From contig JAFUFL010000076.1 of NCBI GenBank assembly GCA_017469935.1, forward strand, positions 1 to 64,000: DNA of 64,000 nucleotides, written 5' to 3'. The notes beneath the pieces are model-generated. The model was not told the DNA's origin. It did not search any database and saw only the letters and a list, made by a program, of their open reading frames with translations. The stretch's first letter is position 1; each line of letters begins with the position of its first letter. The position numbers were made by a program, and so were the translations under genes. This document shows positions 18,281-26,426 of the stretch, piece by piece. Source of the stretch: Lachnospiraceae bacterium. GTDB taxonomy: Bacteria; Bacillota; Clostridia; Lachnospirales; Lachnospiraceae.

Positions 18281-18316
18281 TCAAAAAAATTCGGGTAACC
18301 ATCCAGGAGGAACCTC

Positions 18317-19228
18317 ATGTACGATCTGATTATCATCGGAGCCGGCCCCGCCGGCCTTGCAGCCGGAATCTATGCCTCCAGGGCAAGACTTAACGCTGTT
18401 ATTATCGAGCAGAACTATGTAAACGGAGGCCAGATCATCGACACCTACGAGATCGATAACTATCCGGGCCTTCCCGGCCTCTCCGGCATGGACCTCGCCG
18501 CGAAGATGGCGGAGCACGCCGAAAAGCTCGGCGTGGAAACGGTCAACGGTTTCGTCCAGAGCCTGGACCTGACCGGCCCTGTCAAAAAAGTGGTCACCGA
18601 CGAGGGCACTTACGAAGCCAAGGCCGTCATCATCGCTTCCGGCGCCACCCACAGTAAGCTCGGCGCGGAAGGCGAGAATCAGTACGGCGGAATGGGCGTC
18701 TCCTACTGCGCGACCTGCGACGGCGCTTTCTACCGCGGCAAGGACGTCCTTGTAGTAGGCGGCGGCGATGTCGCCGTCGAGGATGCGATCTTCCTGGCCC
18801 GCGGCTGCAATAAAGTCTATGTCTGCCACCGCAGAGACGAGCTGCGCGCCGCCAAGGTCCTTCAGGAGAGACTTCTCGCTCTTCCCAACGTGGAAATGGT
18901 CTGGAATTCCAACATCAAGTCCATCACGGGCGGCATGAAGGTCGAAAAGGCAACCGTCGTAAACAAACTGGACCAGAGCGAGCGCACGATCCCGGTTTCC
19001 GGCGTCTTTATCGCCGTGGGCATTCAGCCCCGCAGCGAGTTCGCCAAAAACCTTGTCGCCATGGATGAAAAGGGCTACATCATCGCGGATGAGACCGGCG
19101 CCACCAGCGTTCCCGGCGTCTTCGCCGCCGGCGATGTGCGCACCAAGCAGCTCCGCCAGGTCGTAACGGCCGTGGCCGACGGCGCAAACGCTGTCACCAG
19201 CGTGGAGAAGTATCTGCTTACCTTATAA
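18317..19228 (+). CDS. trxB: Thioredoxin reductase
   Basis: NADPH-dependent flavoprotein of 303 aa that reduces thioredoxin. FAD-binding motif GAGPAGLAAG near the N-terminus, the redox-active CATCDG (near residues 133-138), the NADPH-binding GGGDVAVEDA, and the C-terminal FAD motif VFAAGDVR are all present, with normal family length. It is co-directional with trxA and forms the thioredoxin system with it. The start is preceded by AGGAGGAACCTC. Confidence 0.97.
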   Translation: MYDLIIIGAGPAGLAAGIYASRARLNAVIIEQNYVNGGQIIDTYEIDNYPGLPGLSGMDLAAKMAEHAEKLGVETVNGFVQSLDLTGPVKKVVTDEGTYEAKAVIIASGATHSKLGAEGENQYGGMGVSYCATCDGAFYRGKDVLVVGGGDVAVEDAIFLARGCNKVYVCHRRDELRAAKVLQERLLALPNVEMVWNSNIKSITGGMKVEKATVVNKLDQSERTIPVSGVFIAVGIQPRSEFAKNLVAMDEKGYIIADETGATSVPGVFAAGDVRTKQLRQVVTAVADGANAVTSVEKYLLTL

Positions 19229-19256
19229 CACAGGGGGCTGTCCCCCGCTGTGTTAT
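19225..19256 (+). terminator. Terminator of trxB
   Basis: Strong hairpin ataacacaggggg / cccccgctgtgttat that begins at the trxB stop codon. It lacks a long T run but is very stable. Confidence 0.6.
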
Positions 19257-19361
19257 ATGATGCACACGCGTGCGGAAAGGAGTATGCTGCCAAAGGGCAG
19301 CCCGCACGCGGCGCAGCGACTCGCTCTGCGAGTCTTGAATTCGAAAGAAATTTCACACTGT

Positions 19362-19401
19362 AAAAAATACGGGGGTGTTGCGTTGCAACACCCCCTGTTT
19401 T
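19362..19401. terminator. Bidirectional terminator between trxB and deoC
   Basis: Perfect stem acgggggtgttg / caacaccccctgt flanked by A-rich sequence on the left and tttt on the right, so usable in both directions. It serves convergent trxB and deoC. Nothing else is seen in 19257-19502. Confidence 0.8.
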
Positions 19402-19502
19402 AATGTCAGGAATTTTGATATCCTTACTCCTCCGGCCTTTCACTGCGATCTGACTTTTCTCTGCGATCCGACAGATCTGACAGCCGGGTCCCGCTTCGCG
19501 TC

Positions 19503-20195
19503 TCAGCCTCTCTCCGCCTTGAATCCCTCCAGGATCTGCATACCGGCAGAGCACCCGATGCGGGTCGCGCCGGCTTCGATCATGGCCTTGCAGGTCTTCC
19601 AGTCGCGGATTCCGCCCGCTGCCTTGACTTCCACTTCATCGCCTACGGTCTGCTTCATGAGCGCCACATCTTCCACGGTCGCGCCGCCCGTGCCGAAGCC
19701 GGTAGAAGTCTTGATGAAATCGGGCTTTGCCCTGAGCGATATTTTGGCAAGCTTCTCGATCTCGGACTTTTCAAGATAGCAGTTCTCGAAGATGACCTTG
19801 GTCAGAACGCCCGCCGCGCGGCAGATGTCCGCGATTGTCCTCATCTCGCGCTCGACATAGTCCCAGTTTCCGTCCTTGACGGCGGTAATATTGGTCACGT
19901 AGTCGATCTCATTCGCGCCCTGGGAGATGGCCATGAGAACTTCCGTGCACTTCTCCTCGATGGTGTTCTGCCCCAGAGGGAAGCTGATGCAGGGACCGAC
20001 GTGCACATCGCTGCCCTTGAGGATCGAGGCCGCCAGAGAGGTGTGCAGCGGGTTGATCGCCACCATTCTGAATCCGTACTCCTTGGCTTCCTCGCAGAGC
20101 TTCGTGATGTCCGCTGTTGACGCGAACGCCTTCAGGTTGGTGTGGTCAAACATAAAACATAAATCTTTTTCCGTAAGTTTCCCTATATCGATCAT
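19503..20195 (-). CDS. deoC: Deoxyribose-phosphate aldolase
   Basis: DeoC-type class I aldolase, 230 aa, which cleaves 2-deoxyribose 5-phosphate to glyceraldehyde 3-phosphate and acetaldehyde in deoxynucleoside catabolism. The Schiff-base lysine lies in FIKTSTGF and the second conserved lysine in EVKAAGGIRD. DHTNLKAFA opens the barrel. The start ATG follows AGGAAAGGAATACGAA. It is a single-gene unit here, with no phosphorylase or phosphopentomutase beside it. Confidence 0.95.
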   Translation of the reverse strand: MIDIGKLTEKDLCFMFDHTNLKAFASTADITKLCEEAKEYGFRMVAINPLHTSLAASILKGSDVHVGPCISFPLGQNTIEEKCTEVLMAISQGANEIDYVTNITAVKDGNWDYVEREMRTIADICRAAGVLTKVIFENCYLEKSEIEKLAKISLRAKPDFIKTSTGFGTGGATVEDVALMKQTVGDEVEVKAAGGIRDWKTCKAMIEAGATRIGCSAGMQILEGFKAERG

Positions 20196-20307
20196 TTCGT
20201 ATTCCTTTCCTCCGGGCGCATCCTGTGCGGACGGAATTTGTGTTCACTGCCTTGAACTTCCAATGGGTTCATGAGATGATTTTACCAGATATAAGGAGGG
20301 CATTCCT

Positions 20308-20562
20308 ATGGCAAATTATGATAAAAAAGTGCTCGATTGTTTTCTGAGGGATCAGCTTCAGCTTTTCCCCGAAAAAGTAGCTTCTACTCCGGAAGAAGCT
20401 GACGAATTCCTTGACATGATGTTCGCCGTCGTCGTCAAGGGCAAGCGCGGCGTCCGCAAGTACTTCGAGGAAGTCGGCGTCGACATGACCGGCGAAGACA
20501 TCATGCAGGCCAGCGAGGTCTTTGATGTCGGAGACGGAAGGTATCTGATCGTGGAGGGCTGA
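20308..20562 (+). CDS. Small conserved-looking acidic protein, unknown
   Basis: 84 aa, beginning MANYDKKVLDCFLRDQLQLF. It has a helical acidic middle (TPEEADEFLDMMF) and a C-terminal segment (ASEVFDVGDGRYLIVEG) that looks like a compact alpha/beta fold. It has no signal peptide or membrane segment. The ribosome site AAGGAGGGCATTCCT is strong and a terminator follows directly, so it is its own transcript between the divergent deoC and the convergent metH. I believe similar small proteins occur in Lachnospiraceae, but I cannot name a function. Confidence 0.75.
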   Translation: MANYDKKVLDCFLRDQLQLFPEKVASTPEEADEFLDMMFAVVVKGKRGVRKYFEEVGVDMTGEDIMQASEVFDVGDGRYLIVEG

Positions 20563-20582
20563 GCGGCCCTCCGCGTTTTTTC
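20553..20582 (+). terminator. Terminator of the small gene
   Basis: Stem ggagggc / gccctcc around the stop codon region, then cgcg and six T's. Confidence 0.8.
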
Positions 20583-20600
20583 ATATCTTCTGCTCCGGTC

Positions 20601-23105
20601 TCAACCTCCAAACACTTTCTCCGCAAAATGCACCGTCGCCATAGCATCCTTCGCGTAGCAGTCCGCATGGATCGCGTCCGCGTACTCCTGCGTCATCACG
20701 GCGCCGCCCACCACCACCTTGGTGTCGGGCTTTTTTTCATGCAGAAGGCGGATCGTTTCCTCCATACTGACGACCGTAGTCGTCATCAGGGCACTGAGTC
20801 CCACCAGAGCGATGTTCTCTCTGATCGCCGCCTCCACAATAACTTCCGGGGCCACGTCCTTGCCCAGATCGATCACATCATATCCGTAATTCTCCAGCAT
20901 TACTTTTACGATATTTTTGCCGATGTCATGGATATCGCCCTTGACCGTGGCAAGGATGATCTTTCCCTTAACTTCCTGGGACTGTCCCTGCAGGGACTCC
21001 TTCACCACTTCGAAGGCCGCCTTGGCAGCCTCCGCGCTCATGAGGAGCTGCGGCAGGAATACTGTTCCCTTCTCAAAGCCTTTGCCCACCTGATCCAGCG
21101 CGGGAATCAGTTCCCCGTTGATCAGATCCAGGGCGGCCGTATGCGCAAGTGCCTTTCTGGCCGCTTCTGCGGCGCTCTGCGCCATTCCCCGGACGACGCT
21201 CTCAGTGAGCCCCATGGCTGACGAAGAAGCAGCTGACGCCCTTCCTGCGCCCTCTCCGGTCCTTCCGGGCGAAGCACCTTCCGCGCCTGCGCCGGTTCCG
21301 CCGGCCGCCGCGCTTCCCGCCGTCCCGTCAGAGGCTCCGGTCGTACCGCCTGCTGCCTTCGCCGCCGGCACTCTGTCCTGCGTCCCCGCGTAGGCCTCGA
21401 TGAAGCCCATGCACTGCGGGTCCAGTCCCGCCAGCGCCAGGTAGGCCCGGTAGGACTCCATCATCTCCTCATTTCCGGGATTCATGATGGCCGCGGAGAG
21501 TCCGTTCTGCAGCGCCATCGTCAGGAAATGCGAGTTGATGAGCGCTCTTCTCGGAAGGCCGAAGGAAATATTCGACACCCCCAAAATAGTGTGCCCATGC
21601 AGCTCATCCCTGACCCTACGGAGTGTCTCGAGCGTGACCACGGCCGATTTATTATCCGAGGAGATCGTCATGGCGAGCCCGTCGATCACAATGTCCTCTC
21701 TGGGAACGCCGTACCGGTCCGCTGCCTCATAAATCCTTTTTGCGATCCGGATCCTTCCTTCCGCGTCGGACGGGATCCCGTCCTCATCGAGGACCAGCGC
21801 CACCAGCACGCCGCCGTACTTGCGGACCAAAGGGAATACCGTCTCGATGCTCTCTTTTTTGCCGCCCACGGAGTTGACCATGGGCTTTCCGTTGTAGATG
21901 CGCATTCCTCTCTCGAGCGCCTCTGCATCGGTAGTATCAATCTGCAGGGGAAGGGCGAGAACGCTCTGGAGCTTCTGCACCACGTCCGTCATCATGGCGG
22001 GCTCGTCGATCTCGGGAAGGCCGACGTTCACATCGAGGATGTGCGCGCCGCTGTCCTCCTGGCGAAGGCCCTCGCGAAGAATATACTCGATATCGCCGTC
22101 GCGCAGCGCCTGCTTGAACTTCTTCTTTCCGGTCGGATTGATGCGCTCGCCGATGATCACGGGCCGGGGGCCGATCTCCACGCACTGCGAGAAGGAGCTG
22201 ACCACTGTCCTGTTCTTGCGCGTCTGCGCCTTAAAAGGGATCTTTCTGACGCGCTCTGCCGTAAGGCGGATGTGCTCCGGGGTCGTGCCGCAGCATCCTC
22301 CGACCGCCTGAACGCCCATTTCCGCGATCTTTTCCATCCAGCCGGCGAATTCTTCGGGTCCCACGTTATAGACGGTCCTGCCGCCTTCCGTGCGGGGGAG
22401 CCCCGCATTGGGATTGACGATGACCGGCACGCTGCAGACCTCGGTAAGCCGCTTCACGATCGGAATCATCTGCTCCGGCCCGAGGCCACAGTTGACGCCC
22501 AGCGCGTCCACCCGCAGGCCTTCCAGAAGTGCCACGGTGGAATCCACGCTGCCCCCGGTCAGAAGCTTCCCCTTCTCGTCAAAAGTAACCGTAATGCAGA
22601 CCGGCAGGTCGCAGTTCTCTTTGGCCGCCAGTACGGCCGCCTTGGCCTCGTAGCTGTCCGACATGGTCTCGATCAGGACCAGATCCGCTCCGGCCCTGCT
22701 GCCATAGCGCACGACCTCCCCGAACAGCTCCACTGCCCTCTCAAAAGGCAGATCTCCCAGGGGCTCAAGAAGCTTTCCCGTAGGCCCTAGATCCAGCGCC
22801 ACATAGGCATCTTCCCGGCCGGCCCTTCGTCTGGCTTCTTTGGCATTCTCCACCGCGGCCGTCACGATCTCCTCCAGGTTATCAGGAAATTTGAGCGAGT
22901 TGGCGCCAAATGTATTCGTGTTGAAAATATCGCACCCTGCACGCAAATACCCGCAGTGCAGGTCGATGATATCCTCCGGTCTTTTGAGATTCCAGGTCTC
23001 CGGCAGTTCTCCGCCCTTAAGTCCTTTGGACTGAAGGATCGATCCGGTTCCTCCGTCAAAAACAAGCCATTCTTTTCCAAGGCGTTCGCGCAAATCTTTT
23101 TTCAT
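20601..23105 (-). CDS. metH: Cobalamin-dependent methionine synthase, without activation domain
   Basis: Methionine synthase of 834 aa, transferring a methyl group from methyltetrahydrofolate via cobalamin to homocysteine. Homocysteine domain at about 1-285 with the zinc ligands in VNCGLGP and GGCCGTTPEH. Pterin-binding domain at about 300-560 (GERINPTGKKKF, ILDVNVGLPE). A helical cap and a cobalamin domain (about 690-834) carry DIHDIGKNIV, whose His is the lower cobalt ligand. The C-terminal activation (AdoMet-binding) domain found in Escherichia coli MetH is missing; a separate gene upstream provides a related domain. An unusual Gly/Ala/Ser-rich linker (about 570-630) joins the pterin and cobalamin parts. 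Start ATG at 23105. Confidence 0.93.
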   Translation of the reverse strand: MKKDLRERLGKEWLVFDGGTGSILQSKGLKGGELPETWNLKRPEDIIDLHCGYLRAGCDIFNTNTFGANSLKFPDNLEEIVTAAVENAKEARRRAGREDAYVALDLGPTGKLLEPLGDLPFERAVELFGEVVRYGSRAGADLVLIETMSDSYEAKAAVLAAKENCDLPVCITVTFDEKGKLLTGGSVDSTVALLEGLRVDALGVNCGLGPEQMIPIVKRLTEVCSVPVIVNPNAGLPRTEGGRTVYNVGPEEFAGWMEKIAEMGVQAVGGCCGTTPEHIRLTAERVRKIPFKAQTRKNRTVVSSFSQCVEIGPRPVIIGERINPTGKKKFKQALRDGDIEYILREGLRQEDSGAHILDVNVGLPEIDEPAMMTDVVQKLQSVLALPLQIDTTDAEALERGMRIYNGKPMVNSVGGKKESIETVFPLVRKYGGVLVALVLDEDGIPSDAEGRIRIAKRIYEAADRYGVPREDIVIDGLAMTISSDNKSAVVTLETLRRVRDELHGHTILGVSNISFGLPRRALINSHFLTMALQNGLSAAIMNPGNEEMMESYRAYLALAGLDPQCMGFIEAYAGTQDRVPAAKAAGGTTGASDGTAGSAAAGGTGAGAEGASPGRTGEGAGRASAASSSAMGLTESVVRGMAQSAAEAARKALAHTAALDLINGELIPALDQVGKGFEKGTVFLPQLLMSAEAAKAAFEVVKESLQGQSQEVKGKIILATVKGDIHDIGKNIVKVMLENYGYDVIDLGKDVAPEVIVEAAIRENIALVGLSALMTTTVVSMEETIRLLHEKKPDTKVVVGGAVMTQEYADAIHADCYAKDAMATVHFAEKVFGG

Positions 23106-23142
23106 TTTTTTGCTCTTTTCTGAATCATTTTCATCGGGACTT

Positions 23143-23222
23143 TAGTTCTAAATGTGTGCCGCGCAGGTGACAATTCAATAATATAGTTCCAAATGTGTGT
23201 CACGCGGGTGACAATTCATTAA
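23143..23222. repeat. Two 39-bp direct repeats between metH and its activator gene
   Basis: Copies at 23143-23181 and 23184-23222 (tagtt-c/t-yaaatgtgtg ... gtgacaattca-t/a-taa) differ at about six positions and are spaced 41 bp apart. The second contains a gtcac gcgg gtgac palindrome and overlaps the last codon of the activation gene. They may be a regulatory site or a local duplication. Confidence 0.6.
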
Positions 23223-23980
23223 TGATCATCCTTGTCGGCATAAGGGCAGTTCTCCGCGGCTGCGCAGTTTGCGCATTTTCCGGCTTCGGAGTTGGCGGGA
23301 TTCTGATTAGCTGCAATCTCGTCTTCAGGCTTCTGATTAGCGATCATTTCCTCCACAGACTTTGGGCTGCCGAGGTCTGAATTAATGGCTCCCGGCAAAA
23401 TGCCAATCAATGCCGTCACCGACTTACTGGGCGTCATTAAATAGGACTCGGTGAGGCTCACGCCGATTTCCTTTGGCATGTTAAGGATCATGCTGATTTG
23501 CTTCTGCATTGACAGCGGAAGATCTCCATAGCCCGGCGAGAATCTCGGCCTGGTACAGAAGCCTTCTTTAGCCGCCTCTGCCCTGATTCTCTCGTTAATC
23601 TCATCGCACCAGGCTTCCGTCATCGCTGCGGCGGCTGCCTGAAAAATAATTGCACGGCTCATTTTCCCCACGCTTGCCCGCCGCACAAGCCTGTCCGGCC
23701 CCGGCCCCAATGTGACGGCCATGATATAGACTCCCGTGCATCCTTTCAGATTTCGAGCCAGATCTCTGCTCTCAGTCTCTAACCCGCCAAATGAGAGAAT
23801 GCTCCGGCCATCCTCTTCTTTCTGCAGCAGGTCGAATCGGTCATACACAAATCTGGGCGTGATCACATTCTCCAGTTCTCCAATACACTGCTCGATCTCG
23901 CTCATCATGTTTTCATCCGGTGTGACCCCGTGATACCCCAGATAACGGGTGATCTCTCTAAGGTCCGGCCTTAGTACCAT
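23219..23980 (-). CDS. Methionine synthase activation-domain protein
   Basis: 253 aa, matching a stand-alone version of the MetH reactivation domain. The segments RFSPGYGDLPLSMQKQI and SLTESYLMTPSKSVTALIG correspond to the AdoMet-binding region and conserved C-terminal motif. It is expected to help reductively remethylate oxidised cobalamin on the split methionine synthase encoded just downstream on the same strand (about 110 bp apart). The C-terminal tail (about 225-253) has three Cys in CANCAAAENC, suggesting a metal or Fe-S site not present in the classical domain. The start ATG follows GGAGGTCGAG. Confidence 0.85.
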   Translation of the reverse strand: MVLRPDLREITRYLGYHGVTPDENMMSEIEQCIGELENVITPRFVYDRFDLLQKEEDGRSILSFGGLETESRDLARNLKGCTGVYIMAVTLGPGPDRLVRRASVGKMSRAIIFQAAAAAMTEAWCDEINERIRAEAAKEGFCTRPRFSPGYGDLPLSMQKQISMILNMPKEIGVSLTESYLMTPSKSVTALIGILPGAINSDLGSPKSVEEMIANQKPEDEIAANQNPANSEAGKCANCAAAENCPYADKDDH

Positions 23981-24081
23981 CTCGACCTCCTTTGCGGCGT
24001 GTATGCCTCATATTGTTCACTTATCTTCTTTATGCTGATTATCTTATCGAATCACCGCATCCTTCGCAAGACGTTAAGAAG

Positions 24082-24236
24082 ACTTCCTTGCCATGGGCCA
24101 TTCTACCGTTTGGCTTCCTTGCCCTAGTCCTTTCTGCCGTTTGGCTTCCTTGCCCCAGGCCTTTCTGTCGTTTGGCTTCCTTGCCCCGGCCCATTCTGCC
24201 GTTTGGCTTCCCTGCCCCAGGCCTTTCTGCCGTTTT
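24082..24236. repeat. Five tandem copies of a 31-bp repeat
   Basis: The unit ggcttccttgccccaggcc followed by tttctgccgttt recurs at 24082, 24113, 24144, 24175 and 24206 with a strict 31-bp period and few changes. The period is not a multiple of three, so an ORF running across it on the minus strand reads a different frame in every copy and is not a gene. No spacers are present, so it is not a CRISPR array. Confidence 0.9.
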
Positions 24237-24259
24237 AGTGCTGTTCGAACACCATTCTC

Positions 24260-24543
24260 CGGCACCTGTTCAGCAGTATCGCCTCATATTTCTCAGAATG
24301 CTGAACGAGTGTTGCTCATTGACCTTCCTGCGGCACCTGATTAGCAATATCGTCTCAAATCATTCATAATGATGAACAGGTGCCGCCCCAACAGGTTCCT
24401 TCGGCACTTGATCAGCAGTGTCGTCTCATGTCATTCTTGCTGCTGAACAAGTGTCGCACGAATACCCTTCTACAGCACCAAATCAGCAGCTTTATCCCAT
24501 CCTGACGCTGAAGTGGTTGCCGAGCACCCTCCACAACCATTCA
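24260..24543. repeat. Four tandem hairpin units, 71-bp period
   Basis: Units start at 24260, 24331, 24402 and 24473. Each has a left arm like cggcacctgatcagcag and a right arm about 40 bp on (tgctgaacaagtgtcg). Left and right arms change together: cacctg pairs with caggtg in unit 2 and cacttg pairs with caagtg in unit 3. Unit 4 is degenerate and merges into the 48-bp palindrome at 24503. No gene covers the region. The same 71-bp spacing is seen between the two palindromes at 12327 and 12398. Confidence 0.85.
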
Positions 24544-24550
24544 ACCGTCA
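24503..24550. repeat. 48-bp palindromic repeat, copy 3
   Basis: tgacgctgaagtggtt at the left pairs with aaccattcaaccgtca at the right, the same design and length as the copies at 12327 and 12398, twelve kb away. It ends 16 bp before the deacetylase promoter. Confidence 0.75.
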
Positions 24551-24565
24551 CTTATCGCAGAAAAT

Positions 24566-24594
24566 TTGACCCCGCACGAAAATGGCAGTATAGT
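24566..24594 (+). promoter_or_regulatory. Promoter of the polysaccharide deacetylase gene
   Basis: TTGACC (24566-24571), 17-bp spacer, TATAGT (24589-24594), 28 bp before the start codon. Confidence 0.7.
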
Positions 24595-24621
24595 TAAACT
24601 CTGCAAAGGAGGTAACTGCCT

Positions 24622-26223
24622 ATGTCTGAGAATAACGAACTGAAAGAACCGGCTTCTTCGCCTCAGAAGCCGCCCGTAAAACTGAATATAAAGAACATTC
24701 TGATCGTTGCCGCAATCGTCGTTGCCGTCGCTTTGATCTTTGTGTTCGGTATCAATAGATGGAAGATCGATTTCAAGCTGACCGGAGAAGAATCCGTGAC
24801 AAGCGAGTGCGGCGAGCCCTACAGGGACCAGGGCGCCGAGGCGGAGGTGACCGGATCGATCCTCCGCTTTGTCCATCACCCGATTTCCGTCACGGTATCC
24901 ACCGAGAGAGTCAATATTCACGAACCGGGGACCTACACCGTCACCTATACGGCCAAGTTCCTGTGGCTCACGGCCACAGAGACAAGAAGCGTCGTAATCG
25001 TCGACACTACGCCTCCGGTGATCGAACTCGCGCACATAGATGATTACTACACACTCCCGCATCATCCGTATGTGGAAGAAGGTTATACGGCCGTCGATAA
25101 CCACGACGGCGATATCACGAGCAAGGTCAAGAGCGAAGAACGCGACGGCGTCGTTTACTACTCCGTAGCGGACCAGTACGGCAACACAGCCACCGCTGAG
25201 CGTGAGATCTTCTACGATGACAGAAACGCCCCTGTTTTCCATTTTGAAAACGGGGAAGAAGGATTCCTCTTCCAGGGAGAGACCTGGAAAGACGCCGTCA
25301 CCGCCGAGGATGACGCGGACGGGGACGTCACTGCCAAGGTCAAGTCCAGCGGCAGTGTAGATACCGATAAAGTCGGCACCTACACGATCACCTACACCGT
25401 TTCCGACGAGTGGGGAAACGTGGCGACCAAGGAGCGCTTTGTCACGGTTAAGAGAAGGCCCATCAGTGCGGATGAAGCGGCCGCAGCCGCCGTGATCGAC
25501 CCCGAAGCCGAAGCCAAGGCAAAAGCCGAGGCCGCAAAGGGAAACAGCAGCGCGCAGACCACTCTCGAAAAGACGAAAGAGCCTGCCAAAGCGGATCCCG
25601 ATAAGATCATCTACCTGACGTTCGACGACGGGCCGGGGCAGTATACACAGGAGCTTCTCGATATTTTGGCAAAACATAAAGTCCATGCCACTTTCTTCGT
25701 AACCGCCGCTTACAAGGACTATCAGGACCTGATCGGCGCGGAATACGAAGCCGGCCACACGGTCGCCGTTCACACGGCAACTCACGAATACAGCGATATC
25801 TATGCCAGCCCCGAGGCTTACTGGGAAGATTTCAACGAGATGCAGGACATCATCCAGGCCCAGACCGGGTGCCGCACGGACCTGTTCCGCTTCCCGGGCG
25901 GCAGCTCCAACACGATCAGCGCCAACTACTGTGAGGGGATCATGTCCACGCTCGCCGAGCAGTCTGCGGAAAAAGGCTACATCTATGTGGACTGGAACGT
26001 CACCAGCGGCGACGCCGGCGACACCACGGACGGAAATGTCATGTACGAGAACATGATGAACGGAATCCACACCTATCACAATTCCTTCATCCTGTGCCAC
26101 GACATAAAGGACTTCACCGTCCATATGATGGACCGCTTCATCACGGATGCCCTGAAGGAGGGATACACCTTCCTGCCGATCTCCAGCGAGACACTGACCT
26201 GCCATCACGGCATCAACAACTGA
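24622..26223 (+). CDS. Membrane-anchored polysaccharide deacetylase with Ig-like domains
   Basis: 533 aa. A short cytoplasmic N-terminus is followed by one membrane anchor (residues about 25-48). Three Ig-like domains of the DUF5011 / HYR type follow (about 55-280; repeated TYTVTYTAKF and TYTITYTVSD endings, VVIVDTTPPVI joints), then an Ala/Glu/Lys linker. A NodB-type deacetylase domain completes it (about 325-525), with YLTFDDGPG (catalytic Asp and metal Asp), HTATHEYS (metal His) and RFPGGSS. These enzymes remove acetyl groups from peptidoglycan or other surface glycans outside the membrane. GGAGG lies 8 nt before the ATG. A terminator follows after about 120 bp. Confidence 0.92.
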   Translation: MSENNELKEPASSPQKPPVKLNIKNILIVAAIVVAVALIFVFGINRWKIDFKLTGEESVTSECGEPYRDQGAEAEVTGSILRFVHHPISVTVSTERVNIHEPGTYTVTYTAKFLWLTATETRSVVIVDTTPPVIELAHIDDYYTLPHHPYVEEGYTAVDNHDGDITSKVKSEERDGVVYYSVADQYGNTATAEREIFYDDRNAPVFHFENGEEGFLFQGETWKDAVTAEDDADGDVTAKVKSSGSVDTDKVGTYTITYTVSDEWGNVATKERFVTVKRRPISADEAAAAAVIDPEAEAKAKAEAAKGNSSAQTTLEKTKEPAKADPDKIIYLTFDDGPGQYTQELLDILAKHKVHATFFVTAAYKDYQDLIGAEYEAGHTVAVHTATHEYSDIYASPEAYWEDFNEMQDIIQAQTGCRTDLFRFPGGSSNTISANYCEGIMSTLAEQSAEKGYIYVDWNVTSGDAGDTTDGNVMYENMMNGIHTYHNSFILCHDIKDFTVHMMDRFITDALKEGYTFLPISSETLTCHHGINN

Positions 26224-26343
26224 GTGCATCCGGAATTGCGGCGCTGCAGCACCGCGCACTGCGACCACACAGGGCTCCCCGCGAGACACAAGGCGCGCGC
26301 TGCGAGCCCTGAACCGCGCTGCAAGCCTTTGAACTACGATAAG

Positions 26344-26386
26344 AAACCCCCAAGACCAGCATATCACCTGGTCTTGGGGGTTTTTA
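26344..26386. terminator. Strong bidirectional terminator
   Basis: Sixteen-bp perfect stem (aaacccccaagaccag / ctggtcttgggggttt) with a short loop and T and A runs on either side. It serves the convergent deacetylase and lipoprotein genes. Nothing else is seen in 26224-26343. Confidence 0.9.
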
Positions 26387-26426
26387 TTGCTCTGTATTCA
26401 CTGTTGGCCTATGTCAGCCCGCTTCC

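Noticed and set aside
24074..24265. Minus-strand ORF of 63 codons across the 31-bp repeats
   Set aside because: The 31-bp period shifts the frame in every copy and no ribosome site precedes it, so it is a product of the repeats.
24082..24550. Possible CRISPR array
   Set aside because: The 31-bp copies are contiguous without spacers, and the 71-bp units have diverged throughout rather than showing identical repeats with unique spacers; no cas genes are near.
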